A stretch of 64,000 nt of DNA from Mortierella hygrophila. Lineage: Eukaryota; Mortierellomycota; Mortierellomycetes; Mortierellales; Mortierellaceae. Below are positions 1 through 11,200 of the stretch, piece after piece. The notes beneath the pieces were generated by a model, which saw only the letters and a list, made by a program, of their open reading frames with translations, was not told the DNA's origin and did not search any database. The position numbers and the translations under genes were made by a program. Position 1 is the stretch's first letter; every line of letters begins with the position of its first letter. The DNA lies in contig JAAAXW010000080.1 in NCBI GenBank assembly GCA_015680625.1, positions 88,250-152,249 of the forward strand. The letters run 5' to 3'.

Positions 1-2375
1 TCCAAAGGTAGTTTGTCACCATTGCCTGTGACGAAACATCCTGCTTGTGCCGCCCGCTGAATAAGTCGCGATCTGAAGCCGTTCATAGATAGGTGCTTTT
101 TGTCCATTACGTGGCAGTACATGCGATGGTACAGGTCATCGAGGATAGTAAGGTCGTCATTGTCATCCAGCTGCAACTTCAATGTTGGACTCGCTTGGAC
201 CTTGCCAGTGACAATGTTGAGCTGATTGCATATCCACTCTCTGACTTCTTGCGCTGTGGTTGGAAGATTGACGGTTGTGCCATTTGCATGGACAAGATAC
301 GTTTTGGACTTTACATGTCGCATGCGTCGCATCATCTGCATGCATGTCTCGACATCAACCTCACTGTGTGTGCTGAAGATCCCAACAACATAGTCCACAT
401 GGTCCTTGACGTTGTAGTCGACTCCGACACTGATGGTAGGCGTGTGGATGAAATAGTTAAGATCGGTCATTGTGTCGTTGATGTTCTTGCCCATGTCTCG
501 CTTCTTTTCCTCCTCCGTGTTTTTGGTCACACATTCACCTCTAAAGCCTTCTTCAGTTAACATGGCATCCAAGGCCTCAGTCCATTTTGCACTCATTGTG
601 CTTGAGATGTATAGCCGCTTTTCAAGCTTTAAGTAGCACCAGCACCTCCTTGATCAGCTTCCACATGTCGTCAAACAACACAACCTTGTCGTCCTTCTGC
701 TGTCGGAATGTATTGTCGATAACCAAAAAGTCACTACGCAGACTCTTCATGATTTCGATCTCTTCGTTGCTCAGATCTGCGTCGAGACAGATAACCCGTT
801 TTGCTCGTGGATAAGTCGCTCGAAAATCTGGAGATTGAGGTTGTGCATGTTGCCATGGGTCTTGTCGCTGCACATCTGCTTGATCAGCGAACTGGTTTCA
901 TCCAGGATCAGGATCGTGTCGTCGCGATAGTACTTCATGTCGATTCTGTGCAGCGACTCTGTTTGGATGACCAATCGTTCACAAGCAATCACGCCTCGCA
1001 GCCTGTCCTGGTAGTTCTCAAACCTGTGAAACCGCTTTTCTAGCATGTCTGCATGCGTTCGGCGAGGGGTAATGGCGACGAATTTGGACTCCTTGTTGGC
1101 TTTGACAAGAGCTTCTAAATATACAGTCTTGCCGCCGCCTGTGTCGCATCGAATCAGCAGACTGGGAGGCTGGTTGACAGTTTCGACCAACTTCAAGGGC
1201 TCTAATGGCGGTGCCAGATGGAAGTGCGTCAAGTATTGAGCACGTTCCGGGATGTCCACATGGGAAAGTCCGTGGCGCGTTCGCAACGCCACAGCAGCTT
1301 CCATCTCTACAGCCAAAGCGAAATCACGTTTGCACACCTCCTTTCCTGGAATGCTGGATCGATAGCAGTGCAGGAATATAGCCCCAGAGCGAACAAGTCT
1401 CAAGAATGCATTTTCTCGATCGTGCCCTCTCTCGCAAACAATACAATAGCCTTGAACTTTGCGTTCCAGATGGAAGTCCATTGGACGGTCGATATAACCC
1501 TGCATCTCGAAGAACTGGACGGCATGCTCTGTCTGCTCAAACTTAGCTGTCACAGCATCCACGATGTGCTTGGGCAGACTCGACTGGATAGCTTCTCGAG
1601 GTTTCCTAGTTACAGTCGACAGTGCTCGCGCAGCGGCAACCTCGTACAAATCGTTGGTGACCTTGATGGAGTCAAGTCCAATGCTGGTAATGAGAAACTC
1701 TTCCTCGTCGGCCAACATGGACGGCTCATGCCATTCTGCCCGCTTCAATGGACGACTTGGATCCAAGAATTTGTGACTACCGAGAATCCGAATGATTCGG
1801 TTCCTGCTATAGACTCCATCGTCGATGCGTTTGAGCAACGCGGCGTCTTCGTCGTTACAAAGAGCGGAGCACCAAAACCTCTGGAACGCGGGAAAGAATG
1901 CCTTCTGGTGCTGGTGGTTGTTCTCAAACACATATGTCGGGATCACGATGTGCAACGACAGCTTCTTGCTGTTGGATGCACTGAGAACACGGCAATGCTC
2001 CTCATCAAGTGCAAACTCGGAGGCGTGTTGGTTGCGCACTCTCAAAAAAGCAGCGAACACCTGGTGCTCCAGTCGCTTTATTTCACTCTCGTCGGCAGAG
2101 GAAGCAAGAGTCCAGTCGATATCGTAGTACTCTTTGCAGGCCTTGCCTTCGCCGATCTGCTCGAAAAAGCATCGCTTTTCTTCGGGAACAGAGTCGTAAG
2201 CCTTCAGGAATGTCGTCGAGTCCATGTAGCTTGAATACTCCTTCTTGTAAGGTTCATCGACAGCCACAAAGAACTCGTGGGAGCTTATATCGCTCCATTC
2301 GTGGCATCGGTCTTGAGGACCCTTAATTTGGCCATCGTAGGTCCTATAGTAGGTGGATTCGAACTTGTGGGTCAT
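1..2375 (-). pseudogene. Primase-polymerase (AEP) fused to UL9/origin-binding-type helicase; 5' part intact, two frameshifts, runs off left edge
   Basis: The N-terminal half resembles an archaeo-eukaryotic primase. Counting from the ATG at 2375, it has a DID catalytic pair at residues 85-87, SLHIVI at 140-145, RNRIIRIL at 191-198, and a Cys/His cluster at about 310-348 typical of a primase zinc module. A superfamily 2 helicase of the herpesvirus origin-binding family follows, with Walker A CDTGGGKT at 410-417 and Walker B LILDE at 489-493. The frame closes near 771, but the homologous sequence resumes in a second frame (about 810-625) and then in a third (about 625 to the left edge, including the TPTISVGV helicase motif). 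The breaks lie near 800-810, by a run of four A, and near 625-635. The family is known from large DNA viruses and from repeated eukaryotic mobile genes. I infer a decaying mobile-element gene; assembly indels are the alternative. The start follows from the TATA-like site about 85 bp upstream. Confidence 0.82.
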
Positions 2376-2458
2376 GTTGGGTAGAGGAGAGAAAGTTGAG
2401 GTGGCAAATTGGTATGGTCTTGTAAATCGAGAAAGGCCCAATCAATTTTAGAACGAAA

Positions 2459-2499
2459 AATATATACGCAGCCACACGCACACAAACGGTGGCTTGGCT
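2459..2499 (-). promoter_or_regulatory. 41-bp TATA-containing element upstream of the primase-helicase gene
   Basis: Read on the minus strand this is a 20-bp block (ACACAAACGGTGGCTTGGCT on plus, 2480-2499), a short spacer, TGGCT, and the TATA-like CGTATATATT about 85 bp before the ATG at 2375. It matches the reverse complement of 3390-3430 at 35 of 41 positions. The placement fits a core promoter. An element terminal repeat is the alternative. Confidence 0.6.
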
Positions 2500-2537
2500 C
2501 TTTATTTTCTGCTTCTTGTGTGATATCCCCTGCCTTG

Positions 2538-3194
2538 TTACAGGAATCCACACATGGCAAGAATGACCGCATTCGACCCGTCCTCCGCATTTACGTCCCC
2601 GACATACCCCAGCTTTCCTCTGCCAACTGTAGCCATCGCCACGGCTGTCTCCCCGGTCGTGTTGGCACTTGTGGGAGGGAAGACCGCAGATTGAACCAAC
2701 GAGTTATCATCGGTCTTGTACCACATGTTCTCTGGTACGACGTTGTTCAGGAAGACCGCCTTCTGACTGTACCTTTGCGGCAGCTTCCTGGCATTGGCCA
2801 CATCAACCGCGGCACGGTTCAATGCCAGGGTTGTTCTGTGGTACGATCCAGCTCCCCAGTGTAGGCCTGCTCGGGAGAAGAATGGCTCCATGCTGTTTGG
2901 TTGGACGAAAGAGGGGAAGAGGCCCATGACAATGGCGGTGCCCCCGCGACGGACATACTCTAAAACTGCTTCCCAGACAGCACTGTTCTCCCGGAGTGTC
3001 AGAGCTTCGTCTGTTATAAGTACGGCCGAAGGCTCCGGGAGTTGTGATAAAAATCGAATGGCCGAGGTTGACTGTTCAGCTTGCTGAAATTCCGCGTTTG
3101 ACCTGAGGGCGGTCAAAAGCGGGGCATACATCTCGTCAAACCATGGCTGATTGTGCAGAGAGATGGCAAGAACCCGAGCTGTTCCCGATGCCAT
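2538..3194 (-). CDS. Conserved hypothetical protein, class I glutamine amidotransferase/ThuA-like fold (218 aa)
   Basis: Single-exon frame whose first ATG is at 3194; the open frame extends to 3395 without another ATG. The protein opens with a beta strand RVLAISLHNQPWFDE, followed by alternating strand/helix segments such as SAVLITDEAL and RRGGTAIVMGLFPSF. It ends with GRGKLGYVGDVNAEDGS before the C-terminal CGFL. The pattern of an open alpha/beta sheet with a final glycine-rich strand resembles glutamine-amidotransferase-like or ThuA-like domains, but I see no clear Cys-His-Glu catalytic set, so the function is unknown. It lies between two mobile-element-like genes and inside the pair of inverted 41-bp elements. 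It ends only 38 bp from the primase promoter element. It could be cargo, or an ordinary gene trapped between insertions. Confidence 0.65.
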   Translation of the reverse strand: MASGTARVLAISLHNQPWFDEMYAPLLTALRSNAEFQQAEQSTSAIRFLSQLPEPSAVLITDEALTLRENSAVWEAVLEYVRRGGTAIVMGLFPSFVQPNSMEPFFSRAGLHWGAGSYHRTTLALNRAAVDVANARKLPQRYSQKAVFLNNVVPENMWYKTDDNSLVQSAVFPPTSANTTGETAVAMATVGRGKLGYVGDVNAEDGSNAVILAMCGFL

Positions 3195-3389
3195 GGTTGA
3201 AATGTACCGTGTACAAGTGTCGATGAGGGGGTGATTATTCCGGGTATAGTGGCGAAAGTTGAATCTCCCGCTAGTGCTATGAAGGGTGGGGGTGTTCCGA
3301 TAAGGCGAGGAGGAAGTTGTTGAATGTGGAACGGTCCTGTGGTTGGCAGGCGCATAGATGCAGGAAATGTCGAAGGTCAAGGTTCTGTA

Positions 3390-3430
3390 AGCCAAGCCAC
3401 CGTTTGTGTCGTGTTGGCTTCGTATATATT
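3390..3430 (+). promoter_or_regulatory. 41-bp TATA-containing element upstream of the CRN/DDE gene
   Basis: Second copy of the element at 2459-2499, in inverted orientation. It has the same 20-bp core, TGGCT and CGTATATATT, and it points toward the Crinkler-header frame on the plus strand. The first ATG downstream (3506) lies about 75 bp from the TATA-like end, a spacing close to that in the primase gene. The five bases between the core and TGGCT differ between the copies. Confidence 0.6.
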
Positions 3431-3447
3431 AGAATGAACGCGATCAC

Positions 3448-3937
3448 GTGATAGTGACTGCTAGCCGTCTGATTCGCGTCACCATCAACAAGGAAAATCT
3501 TGGCAATGGTTGCATCTCCTTTAAACATTTTCTCCAAAAACACGCACATGGCATTCATAGCACCACGTTTTCTCCGTTCCCAACAAAAGTGAAAAAAGCG
3601 ACCATTCCGACAACCACACTCACACTCCTCTGTCTCATCCTCGGCGAGCTTGTGTCGAATACATTCTCGGTCAAGGTGATTTCTTCAACCACTGTCGACA
3701 AACTCAAGGATGCAATCATAGCAAAGAAAACAAATACGTTCGAACAATTTGACGCCAACAACTTGGTGCTCTGGCGAGCTACAATCCCCACTGACGAAAA
3801 CACAGAGAAAGAGAGCATCATCACGCTTGATAGTCAGGACGACAAAATCCTTTTGAAAAACCCAATAACAAGCCTTTCCAAGCTGTTCCCCGAGAGTCTT
3901 GATGACAACACATACATCATTGTCGAGCGACCCAAAG
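3448..3937 (+). CDS. Crinkler (CRN) effector-type ubiquitin-like header domain, putative first exon
   Basis: From about 3616 to 3936 the frame encodes a CRN N-terminal ubiquitin-like header. It starts LTLLCLILGE, continues VDKLKDAIIAKK and NNLVLWRATIP, and ends YIIVERPK; these are the hallmark segments of this domain in oomycetes and Mucoromycota. CRN proteins are modular: this header delivers varied C-terminal domains, often nuclease- or transposon-derived. Unspliced, the frame stops at 3990. A good donor (AAAG then GTATGC) sits at 3938 just after the header, where CRN C-terminal domains normally begin. No in-frame ATG precedes the header; ATGs at 3434 and 3506 are in other frames. The start is therefore either lost by mutation or in an unrecognised exon. 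The exon is possibly degenerate. Confidence 0.72.
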
Positions 3938-4009
3938 GTATGCCCCAAGTTTTTCCAGGATGGCCGCGTGTGAGTTTAGCCGGGGGCTAGAGCGCAGAGT
4001 AGTTCCTAG

Positions 4010-5277
4010 AGAGACTTCTGATTTCTGGCCCCCATGGTCCGTGCGCTCTGAAAAGTGATCCTGCTTCATCTGTGCTTCAACGAAGCATTCTAAAGCGTCA
4101 TATCATGGACGAGGCGCTTGAGTACGATACCATCGTACAGAACCACTGGAAGTTCCTGTACACGGACTGGCCTATTATCGACAGAGTGAAGCATCACCGC
4201 ACAGAGATCGCTGCTGTGAACGACATCGACAGCATCAAGACATTTGTGTTGAACCGCTTGGGGGTCATACCTGAGTTCTTCTTCTTGACCGTGATCTTTG
4301 GCACTAGAGCAATTTCCTGCCCATACAGGAATGTCGAGAAGGGTGTCATACTACTCTACGTGCTCGTGAAGGGGATCTCCTTGAGCGATATGGCACGGTA
4401 CATCCCGAAGACCTCCTTCCACACCATCCACAAGGAGTTCTACATGCACAACCCTGCAGCATTAAACCGCCTTCTGACCACAATGTTGTCTGAGATGTTC
4501 TCTACTCTGAAGTCGCGTCATCTCGCTGCCGAGAGAAACCCTGATCCATTCAAGAGCGTGACACTCAACCTCGACGGCCATGACTCAAGGATCATATATG
4601 TGAACGCAGACAAAGCTAGTATGTACTCGTACAAGCTGAAGAAGTCAGGGTTCCGTGTGCAAGTGTGCACAGACATGAACAACATGGTCTTTTTTGTATC
4701 CGCACCCGCGCCATGTCGTGATTACAACGACGGGACAATGCTTCTTCGTATGGGCATCCAAAACAAAATCCACAAGCTGGACTGTGTTACGTTAGACGGT
4801 GAGTACAACTTATTTATCGGCAAGCTACTGGACAGCGCGGACGAACTCCAGTACGAGAACTTCTGCTATCCGATCCGGAAGATGCGTGGAATTGCATTGA
4901 CCGAGGAAGAGAAGGCCTACAACGAGATCTTCGGGAGCTTCCGTTCTCGTATTGAAGGTTATTTTGGGGAGATGCAGTCGACGTTCACTAAGTTCAGTCA
5001 TACCGTTGTGAACAAGGTGTCGGAGAAAGAGACGTTTGGTGTTCAGTACAAGCTAGCGTGTCTCCTAATGAACATCAAAAGGTTCGTTGCACTCAGGAGC
5101 ATTCCCACTGAACAACATCACATGTTGTGGCTTCAGGACGGTTTTGACTACCCAAACAAGACAGAGCAAGAGACCACGTACACTCTTCCGAACATCAAAG
5201 TCAAGCTATCCCAGAGCCAAGATTTGCTTGCCACACGGAAGGCTTTTTTCGACATGGCTATTTCCGAGGACCGTTGA
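4010..5277 (+). CDS. DDE-superfamily transposase-like protein, probably spliced to the CRN header
   Basis: The frame is open from 4003; its first ATG is 4105 (MDEALEYD). A helix-turn-helix-like segment (VILLYVLVKGISLSDMARY) precedes a DDE core: first Asp in LNLDGHDSRI, second Asp in TLDGEYNLFI, and Glu in RSRIEGYFGEMQ. The layout is that of the DDE_Tnp_4/Harbinger-like group, and the length (about 390-420 aa) is usual for a full transposase domain. An acceptor (TTCCTAG) at 4009 joins the CRN exon's donor at 3938 in phase across a 72-nt intron, giving a header-DDE fusion. Alternatively it is a separate transposase starting at 4105. I did not find terminal repeats or a target duplication around it. 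Confidence 0.72.
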
Positions 5278-7350
5278 GTATCCGAAGGCCACTCAGGGCT
5301 TCGAGTGGCTCCAGAAGGGGGTCGTTCCAAATCTGAAGGACAACCCCAGAACGCCTGTTCAGCCTGAATTCCAGAGACCGGTTCAGGTGGCACACCTTTT
5401 AAAACCTGCAGTGGTCCATCCAGCGCCCCTAGAACGTTGCAGTGCACTAAGTCCCCTCTTGTTCCAGAGCAATAAAAGAAGCCCCACATAAAGAGCATGA
5501 TCTTCGACTCTTGGAAGCTGTCTGCGTCCGATTGGGTCGTACTCTTGAGCCAGAGAGGGCCCGCTCTTTCAAAGTCCAAGGTATTTGAAAGGAGACTAGG
5601 TCGTGGGCACAGCTTGCTGTTCGGCGACCGACGACGGAGTCTGGCTGCTGTTTTGACTTTTATTCCTGTACTCTACTCTCCAGCAAGCCTAGTGCGCGGC
5701 CTGAGTCTGGCAGACTGAGAACAACCCCCTGATGTCATTGCGAGTAGTAAGGTGACTGTGTATTGAGAAGGAAAAAAAGCACGGTTGGGTGGTCCATGCA
5801 TTCAGGGTGTCAAAACCCTGTCATCATCGCCTTCTCTTTTTGTTTCGTCTTTTTCTTTCTTCATTCTGTTCCTGACTTTCTTCTTCACTTCTTCCTTTCT
5901 CCTTCTCGTCACATTCATGCCCACTTATTTTCTTTTCATATATCTTCACTCCCCCTTCCTTCTTTCTTGCTTTCTTTCTTTCTCTCTTTCTTTCTTTCAC
6001 ACTTTCACACAAAGTCGCATTGACCATTCTTAACCTCACTGGCCACCAACGGTCACAACTGCTGATCCATCGACACTACCTCACTTTCACTCTCACCTTT
6101 CACTTCAGCCTTTCACTTCATTCAAAAACAGTCAGGTACCCAACACAACAGCAGATAACAGTAATCTTCCGCCAATTCACCTTATCACCCAACTCTCAAA
6201 CGCCAACAACAGCATATCATCACGCAATCTTTGTCTCTCTCGCTTATTATTCTACCCTCATCCCACCAAAACGGAGATACAATGGATGAGCATCAAGCAT
6301 GTACCATTTTGGTACTCAGCCTATTCCTCACCCCCTTTTCAACACAGATCGGAGTCGAGACTACATGTACATTCGTATCCGCAAAGGGGCATTGCTATCT
6401 TCACTCCACCCTATCTCACTTTCTATTCTTCGCCTCTTGCTCACCTGTCTGTTGCACTGCAATCTTCACTCCGACTCGCCCAATTTTACCTTCCACATTG
6501 TGAAACAACAAGCTATTTTATTTTATGAAGAGCACCATTGCCAATAAGGGTTAGCTAGCCGCAACTCTTATCTTTTTGTCCGTTACATCAACCTTTTGTA
6601 ACTTCCACGTTCCGACCATGACCGTGAGCCATGACCATGTTCATCCAATCTTTATTTAACCCGTCACCATTGATCCATTTTTTCTAATGTATGCCACACA
6701 CACCCCACCCCTTGTATGTGTCATCTCTTCTTGTCCCAATTTCCCTCTTGTGCAATACTACGTCCGTTCGTTGTTTTTCTTGTTCTGCGAAGCGAAGAGT
6801 TGTGGATAGGAAAGGAGAATGGGCGGGAGAAAGAGAGAGAAGAGACAGGAGGTAGGGGGGAGGGGGAGGTATCAGTCGAGAATGGCAGGGGTCTGTTTGT
6901 TTGTCTATTTGAGAGAAAGAAAGGGCTGTCGAGTGAGGCAAACACGAGGGAAAGGTGTGTAGCGGATGAGTGCCACCAAAATATCTTTTTTAAACAGACA
7001 AAAGGGACGAAAAGGGAACAAACAGAAATCATGTCATCAAGCAGGAGGATGATGATGGTGATGACCAAACCAAGGTTGACTTTACCCTTGTGATGAGATT
7101 TACGTATTCAGGGCTAGATACCTTCCCCTGTCCTTTGTCAATTCTTTGATTTCCTTTCCTCTGCCCGATCTGACCCTCCTCTTGTAAAAAATGTAGAGGT
7201 GACACGGTGTGTATGGTGTGTTTGTCCTGAATGTCCAAATGGACAACCCCTGGCGTGTGTGATGTGACACTTGGACACAGCATGCGATAACCCCATGCGA
7301 TATTGCCCTATGATCGGACGTGTGTCTACTCGGGTTGAAAAAAAGAGAAG

Positions 7351-7424
7351 GAACAAGAAAAGAGGATGATGAACAAGAAAAGAGGATGATGAACAAGAAA
7401 AGAGGATGATGAAAAAGAAAAGAG
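7351..7424. repeat. 20-bp minisatellite, about 3.7 copies
   Basis: Unit GAACAAGAAAAGAGGATGAT is repeated exactly three times (7351-7410) and followed by a partial copy with one change. Confidence 0.95.
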
Positions 7425-7960
7425 AGCGAGGGGTTCCTCGAGGGGGGGGGAGAAAGTAAAAGAGTGACTAAAGATGTGTCCTGCCATAAGCCAAAAAAAA
7501 AAGCGCGTATGCGCGGTTTCACATTTGTTGGAAGGAAGTAGAAGGGATCAAGAAGGAAGAAAAATCGCGACAACGAGAAGAATATAAAAGGTTCTTTACC
7601 CTTTTTCTTAACCCTTTCTTATGGTATCATATCCCTTTCTTTCTTTTCTTTCCTCTCCTTCCTCTCTTTCCATCCTTCCCCGCATCCCTTACCTCTGCAT
7701 CGCAATTACCAATTGGATTCTTTGTTGTGTCTCGTGCATTGTTTTTTTTCTCTTCTGGCGTGGCATAGCTGCATGGTAAAATGCTATTCTCGGCAGGGGC
7801 AAGAAAAAGTGACAGAAACAGAGACAACAAATAAAAGGTTTAGGCTGCCCTTTGGAACAACTCCTCTCGAATAACCAGCAAACAACAGCAACGGCTAGCA
7901 TGTCCTGTTCGTCCGCTCTGGAAAAAGAGACCCTGTCAACAATAACCAGGGCCCGATCCC

Positions 7961-7983
7961 TTTTTTTTTTTTTTTTTTTTTTT
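7961..7983. repeat. Poly(T) tract of 23
   Basis: Uninterrupted T run about 300 bp upstream of the PH-domain gene start. Such tracts can disfavour nucleosomes in fungal promoters. Confidence 0.9.
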
Positions 7984-8283
7984 GCCCCTCCTACCCTCGG
8001 GTAATTCTTTTGGTCTCTCTCTTCCCTTCTTCTCTATCGTCACTTTTCTTTTCCTTCTTCTTGGCGATCGATCGCACACTTCCTCCTTTCTTTCTTTTTC
8101 TCTTACTCCTCCTTGCTCAATTGACAATTCACTCCTCACACATATACTCACATCACTATTTGCTCACCAAAGAACCTTTGTATTTCAATTGCTTCTATCC
8201 TTCTAGAGTTACACACACTACCCATATACAACAACACCATCAACAACAACATACCAGCATTAATAACACATAGTAGCAGTAAT

Positions 8284-11200
8284 ATGACATCAACAACAAC
8301 TGCTATCCAGCAGGAGGTGTTGCTCCCAACTCACGACGACGACCAACCCTTTCAATATCGTCGTCATCTTATTCATCGTCTACTCCACACTCCTTCTCCT
8401 CCTTCTTCTCCTCTCTCTCCTCTCTCTCCTCGAGAGCAGCAGCAAGACGCACAATGGCATGACAACAGCAGTAACAACAACAAAAATTCGCACAATGCTC
8501 ATAACCGACATCATGGCTCAGACTCCGACCACGCGCTGCAGCCAGTCAAAGTCAAGGATCAGTACCTTCAGGTACCATCAGTATTCTCACCATCGGCGCC
8601 AGCAGAGAAAGTTCAGAAACGTGATTCGATCGACAACTGCTGCTGCTGCTGCTGGAGTGACACCCCTGACGAGCTCGTTGATGACCCGCCACAGTGGCAG
8701 CAACTGCATCAACAAGAACAGGGACAACAACCACCACGCCACCTTCAGTCTCTACTAGCACCCCAACCGCAACAGCAACTAGCATCACGATCTACACAAC
8801 AGGACTCGTGGATTGGATCCGGTTCTAGATCGTCCATAGACCCACCCTTGCCCTTGTCCTTGGCGTCACCGTCTCCTTGTTTTCCAACATCCAGTGCTAC
8901 TACGGTCGTCGTCGACTCTCCTTCGTTATTATTTTCTCCACCACCGTCGTCGTCGTCACATGCACCCTGTGGATATGACTGCCCGTGTTTATCAACTCCA
9001 TTGGATGCTGACCAGCAACAGCGACAACCATGCGTTGTTGGCAACAACACCCCCTCGTCTTCTATTACCCCATCTTCATCTAATTCAGCATATTACCCAG
9101 CAGCAGCAACAACAGGAACAGTTAAAACAGAAGCGGCAATTGGCTTTTCTCACCCTGATCCCGCCATCTCGCCTTCAACAACAACACCTCCTTTTCTTTT
9201 CGCGCAACAGCGACAACAACTGCATGCTGCTGCTGCTTGGACATCCTTGCCACCATCCTCCCCCTCATTTCCGTCCAATCCACCTTTTCCTTTGACCTCT
9301 TCCTCCTCTTCCATTTCTTCATCATCGTCAACCGAACGAACATCAACGGACATCTTGCAAGGTAATTTTCTTTTTATGCCGACAGTTGCCTTGTTTTCTT
9401 TTCTGTTTGTTTTATTTTAGACGCTGTTGGCGTGCGTATAAAAAAGATCGAGAGAGTGAGATACACCAAGAGAGGATGGTGAGATTTGAAAAGGGGGAGG
9501 GGGATCGATCCGGCAAACAAAACAGCGTTGGTGTTTTATGAACGTGTGTGCCCTCATCCATCCATCCATCCATGCGTTTGCCGAGATAATGGCATTCGCA
9601 TGGTTCAAAATGTTTCAGGAGATGAGTCCTAAAGGCAAAGTGGCATCCGTTCAACCTTCATCCATTCTTTCATTTTTGCATCGTGAGTGTGTTTTTGCTT
9701 TACCAGCGAGATGTATTGATACCGAGGGGTGGTATGGTTTCCCGCTTGCATTCTTCTCACAAGAGAGCATGAAGAAAAGATAAACAGGGTTCGAGAGGGA
9801 AAGGAACTAGTAATGAAGGGAGGACGGAGGATAAAACTAGAACCAAAGACAACATAAACATAAACAACAAACAACAAGAAAAAAGGGTGAATGAGGAGCT
9901 GGCTGACCTGAGAGCACAGATGCGATGGTAATCCTTAGGTTACAAGCTTGCAAAAAAGGGATAAAGAACAAAGAAAACACCTGAATGGGCTTATTTATTT
10001 TATTCGCATTACTGGCACCAGTGTGAGAGAATGGAGGCAAATGGAAAGTGAAGAAGGGGATGGAAAAGGGGAAGGGATGAAGGGAAGAGAGGGAAGGGGG
10101 GCAAGGAAAAGAGACGGAGATAGAGTGAAAAGAATACAAAAGGTGAATAGGAAAAGAAAAGGGGCAGATATACGTACATGGTAGATACATGTAGACAAGT
10201 CAAAGGGAAAAAAAACATGGGAGCGAAGAAGTTCATTTGTCATATTACTTTGCACGAAGAACAAGGAGAGGGATGTCCATTATCATGGTATGGAGCGTGG
10301 TTCTGTCCTTAATGCAGTGTATGTGAGTGTGCGTGTTGAAGAGAGCAAAGCCCAAATTCAATGGCCACCACGTACCGCAGGGAACTCTTTTTTTTCTTCT
10401 TTGATTCCCTTCTTTCTTCCTTTTTTTTCTTCCTTTCTTCCCTTTGCGCAACCAGCATTGGTGACCCTTCCCTTCCTCTCGTTTTCCTTCTCGTCTTCCT
10501 CCTCTGCTGGCACCTTCGCCTGTCATTAATTGCACCCTCCCGCTGTTCTCTTCACAGTAGACCCTTGCACGTTTTGCACAAATCCGCATCATTAAACCCA
10601 CACTTCCTTTTTTTCACAGCTCATTCATTCGTTCGTTGGGTGATTGGCATTGGTATTGGCATTGGCATCAACATTAGCATTGGCATTGTAAGACGTGCAT
10701 TTATCTCTCCTATCCTCTCTCGCTCGCGCGCGTTTCTCTATCTCTCTCTCTCTCCTGTCTCCCTGTTTGAGAACCACATTCACATACAATCGTACTTCCA
10801 CAAATTACACCCTGACTTTGCACCCGGCCTCGCTCTTATTACTTCATTACTTGACGAGCAACTGACATTCATCCCTCCCCCTTCCTTCATCCTCGCCTCC
10901 GCCCCTTTACGATTCCCCGATACGATCCATCCTTTTCGCATTGCAGGATCGCATCCCACGGCAACATCAACAGAATCATTTTCACCTTCATCCCATCTCC
11001 AGCCTGTGCACCAAATTTCACGACCCCATTCGACCAATTCCAGCCAGTCCTTCCTCACATCCTGCTCATTATCCTCTTCGTCTTCTGCTGCATCTTCGTT
11101 ATCCTTTCTTTCTTCGTCAACCTCATTACCATCATCGCCCTCGACAACACGACCACCTACCCTTGCACCATTCCCTCATTCATCGGCGCCGTGCCACCAC

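Larger units (their letters stand above)
5278..8283. other. About 3 kb without a supportable gene
   Basis: Short frames here are low-complexity and lack recognisable domains. The stretch holds CT-rich runs (about 5830-6010 and 8000-8110), GA-rich runs (6800-6870), a 20-bp minisatellite and a T23 tract. The part next to 8284 is probably the promoter and 5' UTR of the PH-domain gene. Confidence 0.6.

Noticed and set aside
1218..2234. 338-codon plus-strand frame over the primase gene
   Set aside because: It lies opposite clear primase motifs on the minus strand and shows no domain.
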